A stretch of 64,000 bases of DNA from Asterias amurensis (taxonomy: Eukaryota; Echinodermata; Asteroidea; Forcipulatida; Asteriidae): positions 26,715,501 to 26,779,500 of the forward strand of contig NC_092650.1 in the NCBI RefSeq assembly GCF_032118995.1. Direction: 5' to 3'. Position 1 is the stretch's first letter; the number at the start of each line of letters is the position of its first letter. The position numbers and the translations under genes were made by a program. This document shows, one piece after another, positions 43,372-54,922 of this stretch. The notes under the pieces are model-generated. The model ran no database searches and was not told the origin of the DNA. It saw only the letters and a program-made list of their open reading frames with translations.

Positions 43372-45759
43372 ATGCAACCAACGGCAACGTTCGGCATCCA
43401 CCTTTGTAGAGCTAGGACATTCAAGCTGTGTTTGTTGTGGTTAATACTGTCAACATGTGCTACTGCTGTTGATGTAAATACAACAGTTACACCGCAATCG
43501 CCTGCTCCAGCTGGTATGTGTTTCTGCTCATAAATATTATAAATAAGTCATAAGTTACATGGCCATGATCGATGGCCAGTAGTGAGTAAACAAAATCATC
43601 AAAACAGACTAGCTCGTTCTGGTGATTTTTATTATTATTTATGAACACTTGATTGGTAGGCCCTACTTGTTATAATTTATATCAGAAATTATAGATAAAA
43701 ACTTATTTTTGTTTTAATTTTATTACATAAAGTCTAGAAATAGAAACTCACGTATCACGGTATTCTCAATCTCATGTTGTGCAAAATAGAAGTATGAGAT
43801 AAAAGGGGGCTGGTCATCTCACCACCTAGCAAGCTCACCACCAACAAAGTCACCCCCTGCAAAGTCGCCCCCTAACCGGCTCGCCCCGAGTTGTTACAAT
43901 GTCGCCCCCTGACAATGTCGCCCCCTAGCAAAGTCGCCCCCTGACAATGTCGCCCCCAGCCAATGTCGCCCCCTAGCAAAGTCGCCCCCAGAAAATAGTT
44001 AGGATTAGGGTTAGGGTTAGGGTTAGGGTTAGGGTTGGGTTAGGTTTAGGAATAGGGTTAGGGTTAGACCTTCCACAAGCACATTACTTCATACAGAATT
44101 TTTTCTGAAAATGTTTTAACTATATTTTTTTACCATAATTATTGTAGCCTTAATTATTTTCCGAACAATATCTGGGGGCGACTTTGCTAGGGGGCGACAT
44201 TGGCTGGGGGCGACATTGTATGGGGCGACTTTGCTAGGGGGCGACATTGTTTTGGGGCGACATTGCCAGGGGGGCGACTTGGTTTCAACCCGGGTTGAGC
44301 CGGGTAGGGGGCGACTTTGCAGGGGGCGACTTTGTTGGTGGCGAGCTTGTCAGGTGGCGAGATGACCAGCCTTCGATAAAAGATATGTAAGCTTGGTTGG
44401 TTCTACTTAAAAAAAAGTTGAAACTCACTCAAGGCCAGTAAACTCTGAAACACTAAAAAGGGCGGTGTGTTAAAATTTTTACCTTGACTCATCAGTCTTA
44501 AAATATCTGTCAGTTCTAGGTCTAGGATTCCAAAAAGTCTGATGAGATAAATTCTCTTTTATATACTGCTCCCGTGTCGGTCACTCAAATGCACACAACT
44601 TACAAATTTTAACTGTGTTGAAATTTTGTTATAAATATTTTAATTCTGGCATGAATGTACAAATCATTGAGAAAAGTATTTTTATGGTGTTTTCTTTCCA
44701 CAAAAGTTGAGTTTTCCTAATTTGATGAAGTTTTCAGTTGTTGGTTTTACAACTACATACATTTTTGTGTTAAATTAAAAACTGAAGGATGAAATTTGTT
44801 CCTCCTGAAAATCAATTAATGTAATTTAAACCTCGACTCATATTCACCAGAATTCTCTATACGCCTTGTCGGAGGTTACAGTGCCAGCAGTGGACGAGTT
44901 CAAATCTTCAGCGGGGAAGCATGGGGTAAACTCTGCCTTCCACGCTATACATGGACTCAGAAAGAAGCCATTGTTACCTGCAGGCAGCTCGGCTATCCCA
45001 CAGCGTTGTCATCCTGGGAGGTATTGGAAGACTACTCAATGGAGGGTGTCGGGACGAGAGATATTTCTTGTATCGGTAACGAAACAAGGCTTACGGAGTG
45101 TGATTATGAGCCGTCAAAGAATCATTGGTGTGGCCATGGTTGGCCCAAAATGTATGATGTACTGGTAGTGTGTAAACCTAATGAAGGTGAGAACAGGCCT
45201 ATGCTTTGTTTCTGAAAGGGCAAGGGCACCAAAGCATTTTCTCCTTGATAATAAAGGGCACCCTGGTGGAAATTATAAGTTTCTACTGGAACATTTCAAG
45301 GGCGCCAAGGCAAAAACCAGGGGGAATGGAGGCAAATGCCTTTGTTGCCTGCGTGAAAAGGCCTGTGAGAATTTGCTTGTGATGCTTCAAAGTTTGTAGA
45401 TAATAACTTTCAGCTATCAACTTCTGACCAATCACAAGCCTGGATTATATGGTGTTATCTTCAGACCAGGGCCCAGTTTCATAGAGCTGCTAAACACAAC
45501 AATTTGCTAAGCATGAAATTTCTTCCCAGATAAAAACAGGATTACCAGCCAAATTTCCATTTGTTACATAGTGCTTGTTACTGCAGGTATTCAGCTTTTG
45601 TTTGCTTATAAATCCTGAAAATCATATGGAAATTTGGTTGGTAAAGCAAATTTGTGTCATTAGCATCTCTATGAAATTTCATCAAGCTTGTAAGCTCAAA
45701 ACTAGCTCAAGCACAAAAATACTTTTGCTTAGCAAAGATAGGTTTCCAGCCAGAGCACC

Positions 45760-45790
<31 letters not shown>

Positions 45791-48700
45791 GACTTGTAAT
45801 GCGCACATATCCACCCTGCTGGGTGTTCAAGGCGCAGTAAAACCAAAAACAAAACAAAAACAAAACACAACACAAAGAAAAACAGACACAACAAAATTAG
45901 TCATTGAAAACCTGTGACATAAGATAAGTTTTGAGAAGAGACTTGAATTTTGCAGTACAAACACAAGATCGAAGATTAAGTGGTAGAGAGTTCCAGATGC
46001 GTGGCGCGGCTACAGAAAAAGACCTGTCACCCCATGAGTGTCGAGACTTGGGTTCAATGAGGAGAAGCATAGAACTTGATCGAAGATTCCTTGATGGAGT
46101 GTAAACGTGAAGCAGTTCAGAAATATAGTGGGGAGCCTTGCCATTAAGAGCTTTGTGGACAATGAGCATCAGCTTGAAGATGATTCGTTGAGAGATAGGC
46201 AGCCAGTGTAGTTGTTTCAGAATGGGGGTGATAGAACAGGATTTTCTAGACAGTGTCACAATGCGGGCAGCAGTATTTTGGAGCCGTTGAAGTCGGGAAA
46301 TCTGGTTGTTAGGAAGACTGTAGAGAAGAGCATTGCCGTTGTCAAGACGAGAAGTAACAAATGCGTGAATGACCTTTTCAGTGGCACTTTTGTCCAAGTA
46401 CTTGCGAATCTTTCCTATATTCCTGATGTGATATGATGATAAACGAACAATGTTGTTGATGTGTGGCTGAAGTGTCATCGATGAATCAAAAATAACCCCT
46501 AAGTTCCGAGCTTTCAGCGAGGGAGCTATCCGAGCATCACCGATGGAGATGTATGGCACTGAAACCTTAGTTAACTGTTGACGTGACCCAAATAGAAGGA
46601 ACTCTGTCTTATCATCATTTAACTTCAGGAAGTTTTGTTGTGTCCAACGTCGAATCTCTTGGATGCATTTCTCAAGTCTTGCAATAGATGCATTGGCGTT
46701 TTCTTGAGAAGATTTAAACGTGATGTATAGCTGAGTGTCGTCTGCGTACACATGGTAATTCAGATTAAATTTCAGGATGATGTCACGAATCGGTAAAGTG
46801 TATAGCGTAAACCACTGCGGGCCGAGTACCGACCCCTGTGGCACAGAGTAGTTCAAAACAACAGGGTCGGATATCGCGGTGCCAATACATACATGCTGAG
46901 TTCTATTGTAGAGATACGATTTGCACCATGCTAGGGCTGTGTCCTCTATGCCAAGGTGATTCTGGAGCCGAGAGAGAAGGATGTTGTGATCGACAGTGTC
47001 AAAAGCAGCACTCAAGTCTAGCAGGACTAGTGCTGTTAGGTTACCATTGTCCATTGCAGAGAGAATATCGTTGCTCACACGGACTAGTGCAGCCTCGGTC
47101 CCATGGAAAGGCTTGTATGCTGACTGGAACACGTCGGACAGGTTGAAAGTATGAATGTGATCAGAAATACGTGATGAAACTACTCGTTCGATGACTTTTC
47201 CAAGATATTTTAAGTTTGCAACCGGTCTGTAGTTTTTGAATATCTCCTTGTCCAGGTTTGGTTTCTTGATGAGCGGCCTGATGTAGGAAACTTTGAGGCT
47301 ATCGGGGAAACAACCGGAACTGAGGGATTCGTTTACAAGCTTAGTGATGTAGGGTACAAAAATATCGATGTTTTGCTTTATCATGGATGTTGACACTGGA
47401 TCCAGCTCACAGGATTTTGAAGGAGATTTCATAATAACCCTTTGAATCTCAGCAACAGTCGCAGGCTCAAACACAGATAGTCTACACTCTGGTTGAAGTT
47501 GTGGCAATGTCTGCGGCACGTTGTAAGGGACTGATGAAAATGATGAGCGGATGTCTGAAATCTTGGTGACAAAGAATTTCTGGAACTCATTTGCTAAGTC
47601 CTGGTCATTGTAAGTGGATGAAAGGACAGTTACCATTACTGTGACAGGTTATTTCTTGCCGCCTAAGCAGACATTTCAGCTTAACAGCTTTTTGAACAAT
47701 TTTGCCCACTTTCTTCTATGCAATGTTTGAAATCAGGTTATTTCTTGCCGCCTAAGCAGACATTTCAGCTTAACAGCTTTTTGAACAATTTTGCCCACTT
47801 TCTTCTATGCAATGTTTGAAATCACTCCTACTTATCATTTACTTTCTGTGCCTATGTAGGTGATTCTGAACCGCCATATCTCCTGGAGTTAATTTTTGGC
47901 AAAGACGACACAGAGGGCAGTATTCAACTGAGGCCATTTCAGTCTGACTGGATGGTTTGCAGCGATTCGTTCGACACAAGAGACGCAACAGTTGTTTGTC
48001 GCGAATTGGGTTATGAGTACGCGCTCGAGACCTTCACAAACAATCAATTCTATACGGATCTGGACTCGTACTCCTATGGGCTGCGATTCCTGGATTGCGT
48101 CGGAAATGAGAAGTACTTGCTAGAGTGCCCTCACATGATACGACCGGCTGAGTTTTGCGACACTGATGTGAGTGGGGTCAAGTGTAGTCTGGAGCCTTCC
48201 TCGCTTCCAGGCAAGTACTAATTGCTGGTCGTGTCCAAAACGTTGGCTTCAGCTAAAGCTGCAGCTAGATCGCGAGTTTCTGCCTATTCTTCAACACTGG
48301 CAGCGCCATAATCTAGCTGTAGTCGAAGTTGCCGTTTTGGAAACGGCCTTAATAAGTTCCGGGTCCAGATTAGGTTTTTGACAATTGCGTGTGCCTTCAG
48401 ACGAGAGGACAGAGATTGAAAGCAGAAGCAACCATATAAAAATTTAATGAAATATAAATACGGTTTGTTTTGTTTGACAGGAGAAAAAATCCGCTTGGCT
48501 GGTTCTGCTAATCCAGACGAGGGGCATTTACAAACATTTTATAACGGACAATGGTGGAATATCTGCAATGATGGGTTATGGAGTGAGAGGGAAGCTAACG
48601 TTACTTGCCGGTCATTGGGTTATGCTACTGGCTGGCCACTGTACACTCTACGCTACACTCAAGAATACAAGTGAGTTATAAGACAAGTGAGTTTTGGTAG

Positions 48701-51700
48701 AGCTATTGTGTAGGCCTATAATAGCAACAAGCAAAAATCAGGAATGATGTTGAAGTTGCATGTTCAGGCAAGACACGTCTTGCAGGCATGACAATAAGGC
48801 TCGACGGTTTAAACGCTGACTATGATATGGACTATCAACCGTAATCAACTGCTACCAGTTGATGTGGTGCCTTGGCAAGGTTCCAAGCAAAACAAAACTC
48901 AAATTTTCCACATATTCAGCCGAAACTTTCACATGTAATTTTCACCGTACCTTTCGTTGTAATTGTGCCTTTAAAGGAACTTTACAGAACTGTTTTTTTT
49001 TCGCTAACAAAACAGTTGCTTGCAGTGTAAGCACTTTATGTAATCCACCAATATACATGTAAACTGACAGTTTAAAATTGGAAGTTTAAAATTGCTCAGC
49101 CGTCTGGGTCCTGAGAAAATGGTGAAAAACTGATTACACATTTTGTATGATATCAAAAATGAATACACTGTTTTTGAGCAATAAACTCCAAGCGGGAAAT
49201 TAGTTTTATTTATTTCTCATCAAATAAAACATTTTTGCCAGAAGTATTTCACGGGATGTTTTTTAACTATCATATAATTTTTTGTTTACCACTTCTGTAA
49301 TATTCCTTTAAAGGCAGTGGACACTATTGGTAATTAGTCAAAATAATTATTAGCATAAAACCTTACTTGGTAATGAGTAATGGGGAGAGGTTGGTAGTAT
49401 TAAACATTGTGAGAAACGGCTCCCTCTGAAGTGGAGTAGTTTTCGAGAAAGAAGTCATTTTTCACGAATTCGATTTCGAGACCTCAAGTTTAGAATTTGA
49501 GGTCCCGAAATCAAGCATCTGGAAAGCACACAACTTCGTGGGACAAGGGTGTTTTGTTCTTTCATAGTTATCTCGCAACTCCGACGACCAATCAAGCTCA
49601 AATTTTAACAGGTTTGTTATTTTATGCAAACGTTGAGATACAGCAAGTGAGAATACTGGTCTTGACAAAATTACCAATAGTGTCCACTGGCTTTAAATAA
49701 GCATTATTTGGACAAAAAACAATCTATGACCCTATCTTTAATATCATGATTAATATTTTAGAGATACAAGCTCCGAGGATGCACTGATAACTGGATTCAG
49801 ATGTCACGGTACAGAGAGCAACCTTACACAGTGTCTGTTTGACGTCAGTCTAACAACCAAGTGTGGATTCTATGATATCGCTGCTGTTCACTGCTCCTCT
49901 ACGAGCATCATTAATCCTACTGTGCCATATGGTGAGATAAAGACACAGTCAGTTAGGTATCACTGTTCACTTCTTAAAAGCGTTCTGGGTATTTTTTACT
50001 CTATAACTTGAGACTGATGCAAGTTAAGAAAAGTAAAGCCAGGGCCTAATTTCTTAATATTGTTCTCGACCTAGACAAAATTGTTTTAGAATTTACATAC
50101 AGTGTAGTTTAAATATACTGCTGGAGGTGTAATTAAATTTAAACTCCACTGTACAGGAATTGTTACACAGTTTTATATGCCTTTCTTTCAAAGAAATCGA
50201 AGTGCCCTTTGCAAAATAAAAATGGCCTTATACCCCCCTCTAAGATGAAATTCTTGACTTTTTCAATGTTCATCTTAATACGACAAAGACTCATTGTGCA
50301 ATTCACCACTAGTTGTTTATTTGGTTTAATTTATTGTCCCATCATCAACTTGAGTACCTCTGTCAATACCCGATACACTTGTATTCAACCATTTGTATGC
50401 TAGAACCCTCAGCCTAAAAAACACTTCAGTTCATTCTTTCCCTCGTGTTTGGAGCGGTCTGCCAACAAATATCTGCAACTCCCTCACCCTCGATTCATAC
50501 AATTGTTTTAAAAGATACCTGTGTCAGCACTTCCAGAACCTGTAGAGGTTTTTTTTCCAAATTGTTTTTAATTTATCATTTGTAATTGTTTTTAGGTCAG
50601 CTTTTTTATACTCAAATGTGCACTTCCAAATATTCTTGCTTCATGTAAATAGGTTTTTCTTAACATAAACATGTTTATTTTGTTCTTCATATTTATTATT
50701 TTCCAAAGTTCATCTTTACTGTATTTAAATGTTTGTTAAAGATTCTATTCCTATTTTAAGATTGGATTGATAGGCTTCCGAGTCACAGTGGTTAGGTTCA
50801 CTTTTATTAATCCTGGCCATCTTAGAATGGGCTTGTCCTGTCTGTTTTTATAATTGTCTTGGTTGATTGCCAGTGCTCTGTCTCATTCAATCATTGGTTT
50901 ACAATTGTTCTAGGTGTCATAAGTTTACATGCGTTGTTTCTTATACTGTTATATTTCTTTAGTACGGTAATATTGTATCTTGTACTGTTTGTTGAAATCA
51001 TGGCCGAATAAATAATAATAATAATAATATTTTCCGTGAACATTTTCTGCTGCAGGAGTTAAAATGCGTCTCGTGAATGGTGAGACTTTGACATCTGGAC
51101 GTGTTGAGGTCTACCAAGATGCTAAATGGTGGAGCGTCTGTGGCCTATCTGGTTGGGATCGTAACGCTGCTAGGGTGGTCTGTCATCAGCTGGGATTCAA
51201 CGGTGCTATATTCACAGGTGGGTGGAGCACGTAAAGAAAACTTGTGGGAGTAAAAGTAGTAAAGTCTGTCCAGAGTCTGTAGTATAGTCTGTCCAAAATG
51301 GCTACTTAGTCTGGTGTTTGTATTTGGTTTCTTTGGCATTTTGGGACACTGGTCTCTAGCATATTGCTTTAAAGGGAAGGTACACGTTTGGTTATTGTCA
51401 AAGACCAGTCTTCTCACTTGGTGTATCCCAACATAAGCATAAAATAACAAGCCTGTGAAAGTTTGAGCTTGTGAAAGTTTGAGGTAATTGAAGTTGCGAT
51501 AAATTGATGAGAGAAAAAACATCCTTGTTGGACGAATTTGTGTGCTTTCAGATAGGAATAAAAGGCTTCTGGCTAGAAGTCTTTTATTATATGAGTGAGA
51601 AAATACCTCTTTCTCAAAATCTATGTTACTTCAGAGGGAGCCGTTTCTCACATTATTTTATACTGTCAACAGCTCTCCAATGCTCGTTACCAAGTCAGTT

Positions 51701-54557
51701 TTTAAGTTAATACTTTGTGTGAGTAATACCCTATGTGTACCTCCCCTTTAACCCATGGAGGAAACAAACTCAGACACTTGAACTGGTCTCAATGCTCGAA
51801 TTTGTGCAAGACTTGCACAGTCTATTGATATATAACAGTATTATTTGACAGGACCAAAACAAACTTGTCAAGTTAATTTTTTTTAAACCATCTTTTCCTG
51901 TGAAATATTTCTCTCTTCAAGGAACGTTACAGAATTGTGTTTTGCTAACAAAACAGTTGCTGGTAGTGTAAGCACTTTATGTAATTCACCATATACATTT
52001 ATAAACTGACAAACCTGTAGAAGTTTGAGATCGAACAGCCATCTGGGTTACCAGACAAAAGTGAAAAAAAACGATGACACATTTTGCATTGCATCGGTGG
52101 CAAAATAAAAATGAATAAAACGCTCAAATAAACTATAAACATGAAGCAAGTTAGATTATTTATTTCTCATCAAATATGACATTTCAGACAGAAATATTTC
52201 AAGGGATGTTTTCAACTATCATCATCATTAGACCGTGTTAGTTTTATGTAAATCTGTGATCTTCACGATTTTTGTTTCATTACCAATTCTGTATCAAGGA
52301 AACTGTATCTGAAAACCTTCAAAAGCACAATCAGCTGAATTCATGCCAGTTTCTCCTGACTCACACAGCAGAATAATCCCTAATATTTACATGTTAATTA
52401 TTTCATGCATTTGATCACGCAAAAACATGTACACTAAACCATCAAGTGAACATTATTTGTTCCTCTGGAAATATTGAAAATTAATTGTACGAAAAGTGAT
52501 ATCACTCCCTTGAAAATTAATTACAACTAGGATGGGTGTTGTTTTATAGGAAAGAGAATATTTATGTTGATAACCTAGATGCATCCATCTGTATCACTGA
52601 TCATGCGTCAACAGTTATTGAAGAAGTATAATACATTTGGTAATCATCCTAAAAATTAATGGAAATACCAAATAACTTGGTTACAGCAGCTTTCAATAGT
52701 AAAAAGCATTTTTAGAATCGTTTCACAGTAATTTTGTTTTTGGAATTTGAGACACATTACTGTCAGGAACGGATCTCAGATTGTGTAATTCACGCTCTTC
52801 GTCTGTCTGCTATGTTGTGTGTCAAAACTTGCAGAAAAGGAATGGAATTCATTTATTGGGAAAGTGTCGCTACAAAGTTGCACCTTAAAGACACTATACA
52901 ATATTGGTAATTGTCAAAGACCAGTCTTCTCACCTGGTGTATCTTTATATGCAAAAAATAACAAACCCTGTAAAAATTTGAGCTCAATTGGTCTTCAAAG
53001 TTGCGAGATAAACAATGAAAGAAAAAACACTCGTCACAGTAAGGTTTTATGCTAATATCAATTTTGAGTAATTACCAAATGTGTCCACTGCCTGTAATGT
53101 TCTTCTACATTATTGTCTTCTCTAGATACTTACGCTACCGAAATGAAATATGGCAAGGCCAGATCTGATATGGGAATATTATACAGCGCAGTGGAGTGCA
53201 CTGGGTCGGAACAACGCTTGGATCAATGCAAGGTTTCTATGGAAACCAGTGAGTGTAGCCACGACAACGATGTCAACCTGCATTGTTTCGAAGTTGTTTA
53301 CAAAGATGAAAACATATACACCACTACCGAACTTGTGAGCCATGAAGGTTCCACTATGGAGATGGGATATACCATTAACACAGGAGGGGTGAATTGGAGC
53401 AGTGAAGGACCTGTAAAAACTACAGGAAGGAGTGGTATGAACAAATGAGAAACAGATCTGAAAATAATATTTGTTCAATGAATTTTACACCTATATATCT
53501 TTGGATTTGTGCCCTTTGTATAAAGTTCTCAGATGCAAAGTTCAGACCTTATACTCCATCATGAGGCAACAGAAACGGTTGTTGCCATGCCTCTGGTCGT
53601 TGCCTCGGTGCCCTTTGCAGTAGAAATTTACATTTCCCTCAATGAGGTGTCCTAAATGTAAAGAAAAACTCCAAACGCCCTTACAACTACGAAATATGCC
53701 TGATGAAAGCGCCCTCAAAATTTTTGCAATTAGTCGGACATACAACCGGAATATATCCACCCGGAATATCCACCCGGACACGGTTCTATTGGGCTACGTC
53801 GCGCTTCACCCGTACAAACGGGGACAGAAGGTACTTCAAATCATGCCCGTTATCTCCTTTTCTCTTGGGGTTATAGACGATGTGACCTCTGACGTCACAC
53901 GAAAACCATAACATGATTCGCGCGCATACCGCTGGGCAAAACCTTTGTGTTTTGGCAGCCAGCTGGAAAGTTTACGCAATCTTACTACGACTACGCAACT
54001 CAGTGCCCGGCGAAACATGACGTATATAGTGTTTTGTCAACAGAGGGCGGTTTGAATGTAAACATAGGTCACGTCGTCTATTGATTGTAGTGAGTATATT
54101 TTACTGTGCCGGTGTGGTAAGCAGGTGAGTCTATCCCCCGTCCCTCCCATGGGCGCATATGGCACTGTATACAAACTTTTTCTGATAGCGCCCTCTTTTT
54201 GAATCATCCACCTCCAGCCTAAATTTAAATTTTCCATATGGGGGAAAGTATTTCATGTGGACAGATTTCCGTGAGACACTGGGTCAAATTGTAACATTTT
54301 TCCTTTTTGTCTTCATCTCCACAGAGACATCATTTATTCCAGTGAGTTTGATTGTGATCCTTCTGCTGGTCTGTGTTTTGGTTGGTATCATCGTACTAAT
54401 CATTGTATGGCGGGTCATCAAGGCGAGGAATAGCAGAGCAACATGCACAGCAAGCGCTCCTGGTGTATCGTGGAGTCAAGACGGACAAAAGAATTATCAA
54501 CCTGTCCCCGGTGAGATCGTAGGTGGAGCTGGGTCACCTGCCCCAGTAGGAGTTTAA
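43372..54557 (+). CDS. Type I membrane receptor with four SRCR domains, 8 coding exons
   Basis: Exons: 43372-43513, 44851-45186, 47860-48210, 48481-48670, 49762-49931, 51056-51217, 53126-53434, 54325-54557; about 630 residues. Exon 1 encodes a signal peptide (hydrophobic core LCLLWLILSTCATA). Exons 2 and 3 each encode a whole SRCR domain; exons 4+5 and 6+7 each encode one split SRCR domain. Each domain shows six cysteines (group A count), with landmarks such as VTCRQLGYP and VVCRELGYE. Exon 8 encodes a transmembrane helix (SLIVILLLVCVLVGIIVLII) and a short tail of about 50 residues containing NYQPV. Boundaries between domains are phase 1, allowing domain shuffling. Intron 3 has a GC-AG donor. 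SRCR proteins bind microbial surfaces or host ligands; the ligand here is unknown. An in-frame upstream ATG exists (43066) but 43372 gives the clean signal peptide. The exon 7 end (53434) was chosen by phase and a GTATGA donor and is the weakest junction. Confidence 0.87.
43806..44374. mobile_element. Foldback element with minisatellite arms and internal TTAGGG repeats, SRCR intron 1
   Basis: Flanked by GATAAAAG at 43798-43805 and 44375-44382. Arms begin GGCTGGTCATCTCACCACC and its near inverse, then consist of repeated GTCGCCCCCTAGCAAA-type units in opposite orientations. Between the arms, about 44000-44067 holds vertebrate/echinoderm-type telomere repeats (TTAGGG, at least four perfect in a row plus variants). 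No coding capacity. Confidence 0.8.
45468..45683. mobile_element. GGGCCC-type MITE copy, SRCR intron 2
   Basis: Left end GGGCCCAGTTTCATAGAGCT; an inverse TCTATGAAATTTCAT lies near 45680. The LINE tail follows about 80 bases later. Confidence 0.5.
45761..47645 (-). mobile_element. CR1/L2-like non-LTR retrotransposon (LINE), 5'-truncated, antisense in SRCR intron 2
   Basis: One uninterrupted reading frame of 579 residues (47636 to 45897) encodes a reverse transcriptase with motif A LLDLSAAFDTVDH, motif B SVPQGSVLGPQ and catalytic motif C YADDTQLY, followed by the CR1/L2-type C-terminal region (LHWLPISQRI, AAPRIWNSLP). No apurinic endonuclease region precedes it, so the copy is 5'-truncated. 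The 3' end is a short untranslated stretch ending TGCGCATTACAAGTC and (TTA)n at 45761-45790. The same 3' tail recurs at 34757-34860 and, more diverged, at 12066-12135. The open frame suggests a young copy. Confidence 0.88.
47646..47823. repeat. Perfect 89 bp tandem duplication
   Basis: 47646-47734 and 47735-47823 are identical by eye, directly adjacent, between the truncated 5' end of the LINE and SRCR exon 3 (starts 47860). It could be a recent local duplication, a by-product of the LINE insertion, or an assembly artefact. Confidence 0.85.
48211..48480 (+). other. GC-AG intron in the SRCR gene
   Basis: Exon 3 ends CCAG and the intron begins GCAAGT, the usual form of the minor GC donor. Phase (G|GA) then leads correctly into exon 4 at 48481. 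If the intron were kept, translation would stop after three more residues (GKY), giving a short two-SRCR product without membrane anchor. Confidence 0.75.
48975..49307. mobile_element. MITE family D copy, SRCR intron 4
   Basis: Starts AGGAACTTTACAGAACTG after TTAA and ends CTGTAATATTCCT at the TTAA (49308-49311) shared with the next element. It lies in inverse orientation to the copy at 24030. Confidence 0.7.
49312..49692. mobile_element. MITE family A copy, SRCR intron 4
   Basis: Starts AGGCAGTGGACACTATTGG and ends CCAATAGTGTCCACTGGCT before TTAA (49693-49696). Interior in inverse orientation to most copies. Confidence 0.8.
50280..51030 (+). mobile_element. Decayed LINE 3' end with (AAT)n tail, SRCR intron 5
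   Basis: 50400-50545 encodes a typical CR1/L2-like end of the coding region (about FPRVWSGLPTNICNS, then a stop after QHFQNL), followed by a T-rich 3' untranslated stretch and (AAT)n at 51008-51030, only 25 bases before exon 6. Confidence 0.6.
51373..51747. mobile_element. MITE family A variant (GGGAAGGTACAC ends), SRCR intron 6
   Basis: Ends AGGGAAGGTACACGTTTGG / ATGTGTACCTCCCCT with TTAA both sides. The interior is family A-like (GAGGGAGCCGTTTCTCACA), so it is a family with changed ends. Confidence 0.7.
51790..51823. mobile_element. End fragment of TA-flanked MITE (type of 56989)
   Basis: GAATTTGTGCAAGACTTGCA then CAGTCTA matches the right end of the element at 56989-57282. Confidence 0.4.
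51920..52296. mobile_element. MITE family D copy, SRCR intron 6
   Basis: Begins AGGAACGTTACAGAATTG; ends near CAATTCTGTATCAAGGAA. Family D interior (ACCAGACAAAAGTG, AGATTATTTATTTCTCATCA). Confidence 0.65.
52889..53093. mobile_element. Internally deleted MITE family A copy, SRCR intron 6
   Basis: About 205 bp, with both ends recognisable but the middle missing. It ends 32 bases before exon 7. Confidence 0.65.
53876..54078. mobile_element. TA-flanked MITE, SRCR intron 7
   Basis: Ends GACGATGTGACC / GGTCACGTCGTC, flanked by TA at 53874-53875 and 54079-54080. Same style as 35431 and 21881. Confidence 0.65.
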
Positions 54558-54571
54558 GATTTTGGCTTTAA

Positions 54572-54922
54572 AGGCACCTATGACCGTCTGATAATTGTCA
54601 AAGCCGGTATTCTCACTTGGTGTACCCAAACATAACATGCATAAAATAAAAAATCTGTGAAAGCTCTGGGGTTCTATTGGTCATTGAAGTTGCATAACGA
54701 AGGAAACATTGGCCGTTATTTGCTTTCAGATGCTTGAGAAAAGCTTCAGGCCGGAAGTCTACTTCAGATTCAAATTTTTCAGTGAGAAAATTACCTCTTT
54801 CTCCAAAACCATGTTACTTCAGAGGGAGTCATTTCTTGCAATGTTTTATACTATCAATAGCTCTTCATTGCCCTTTACCAAGTAAGTTTTTATGCTAAAT
54901 TTTGAGTAATTTTCCTGTGCAG
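54572..54922. mobile_element. MITE family A, diverged copy after the SRCR stop
   Basis: Starts AGGCACCTATGACCG after TTAA, 15 bases after the SRCR stop; the interior is clearly family A. AATAAA at 54646-54651 inside it is the first polyadenylation-like signal after the gene. Confidence 0.65.

Noticed and set aside
44000-44067. TTAGGG tract as a chromosome end or fusion point
   Set aside because: It is short, impure and enclosed in a foldback with a target duplication, with gene exons on both sides.
45897-47636. Host gene or LTR-element polymerase
   Set aside because: The domain set and C-terminal motifs are those of CR1/L2 LINEs; it lies antisense in an intron with a (TTA)n tail and no LTRs.
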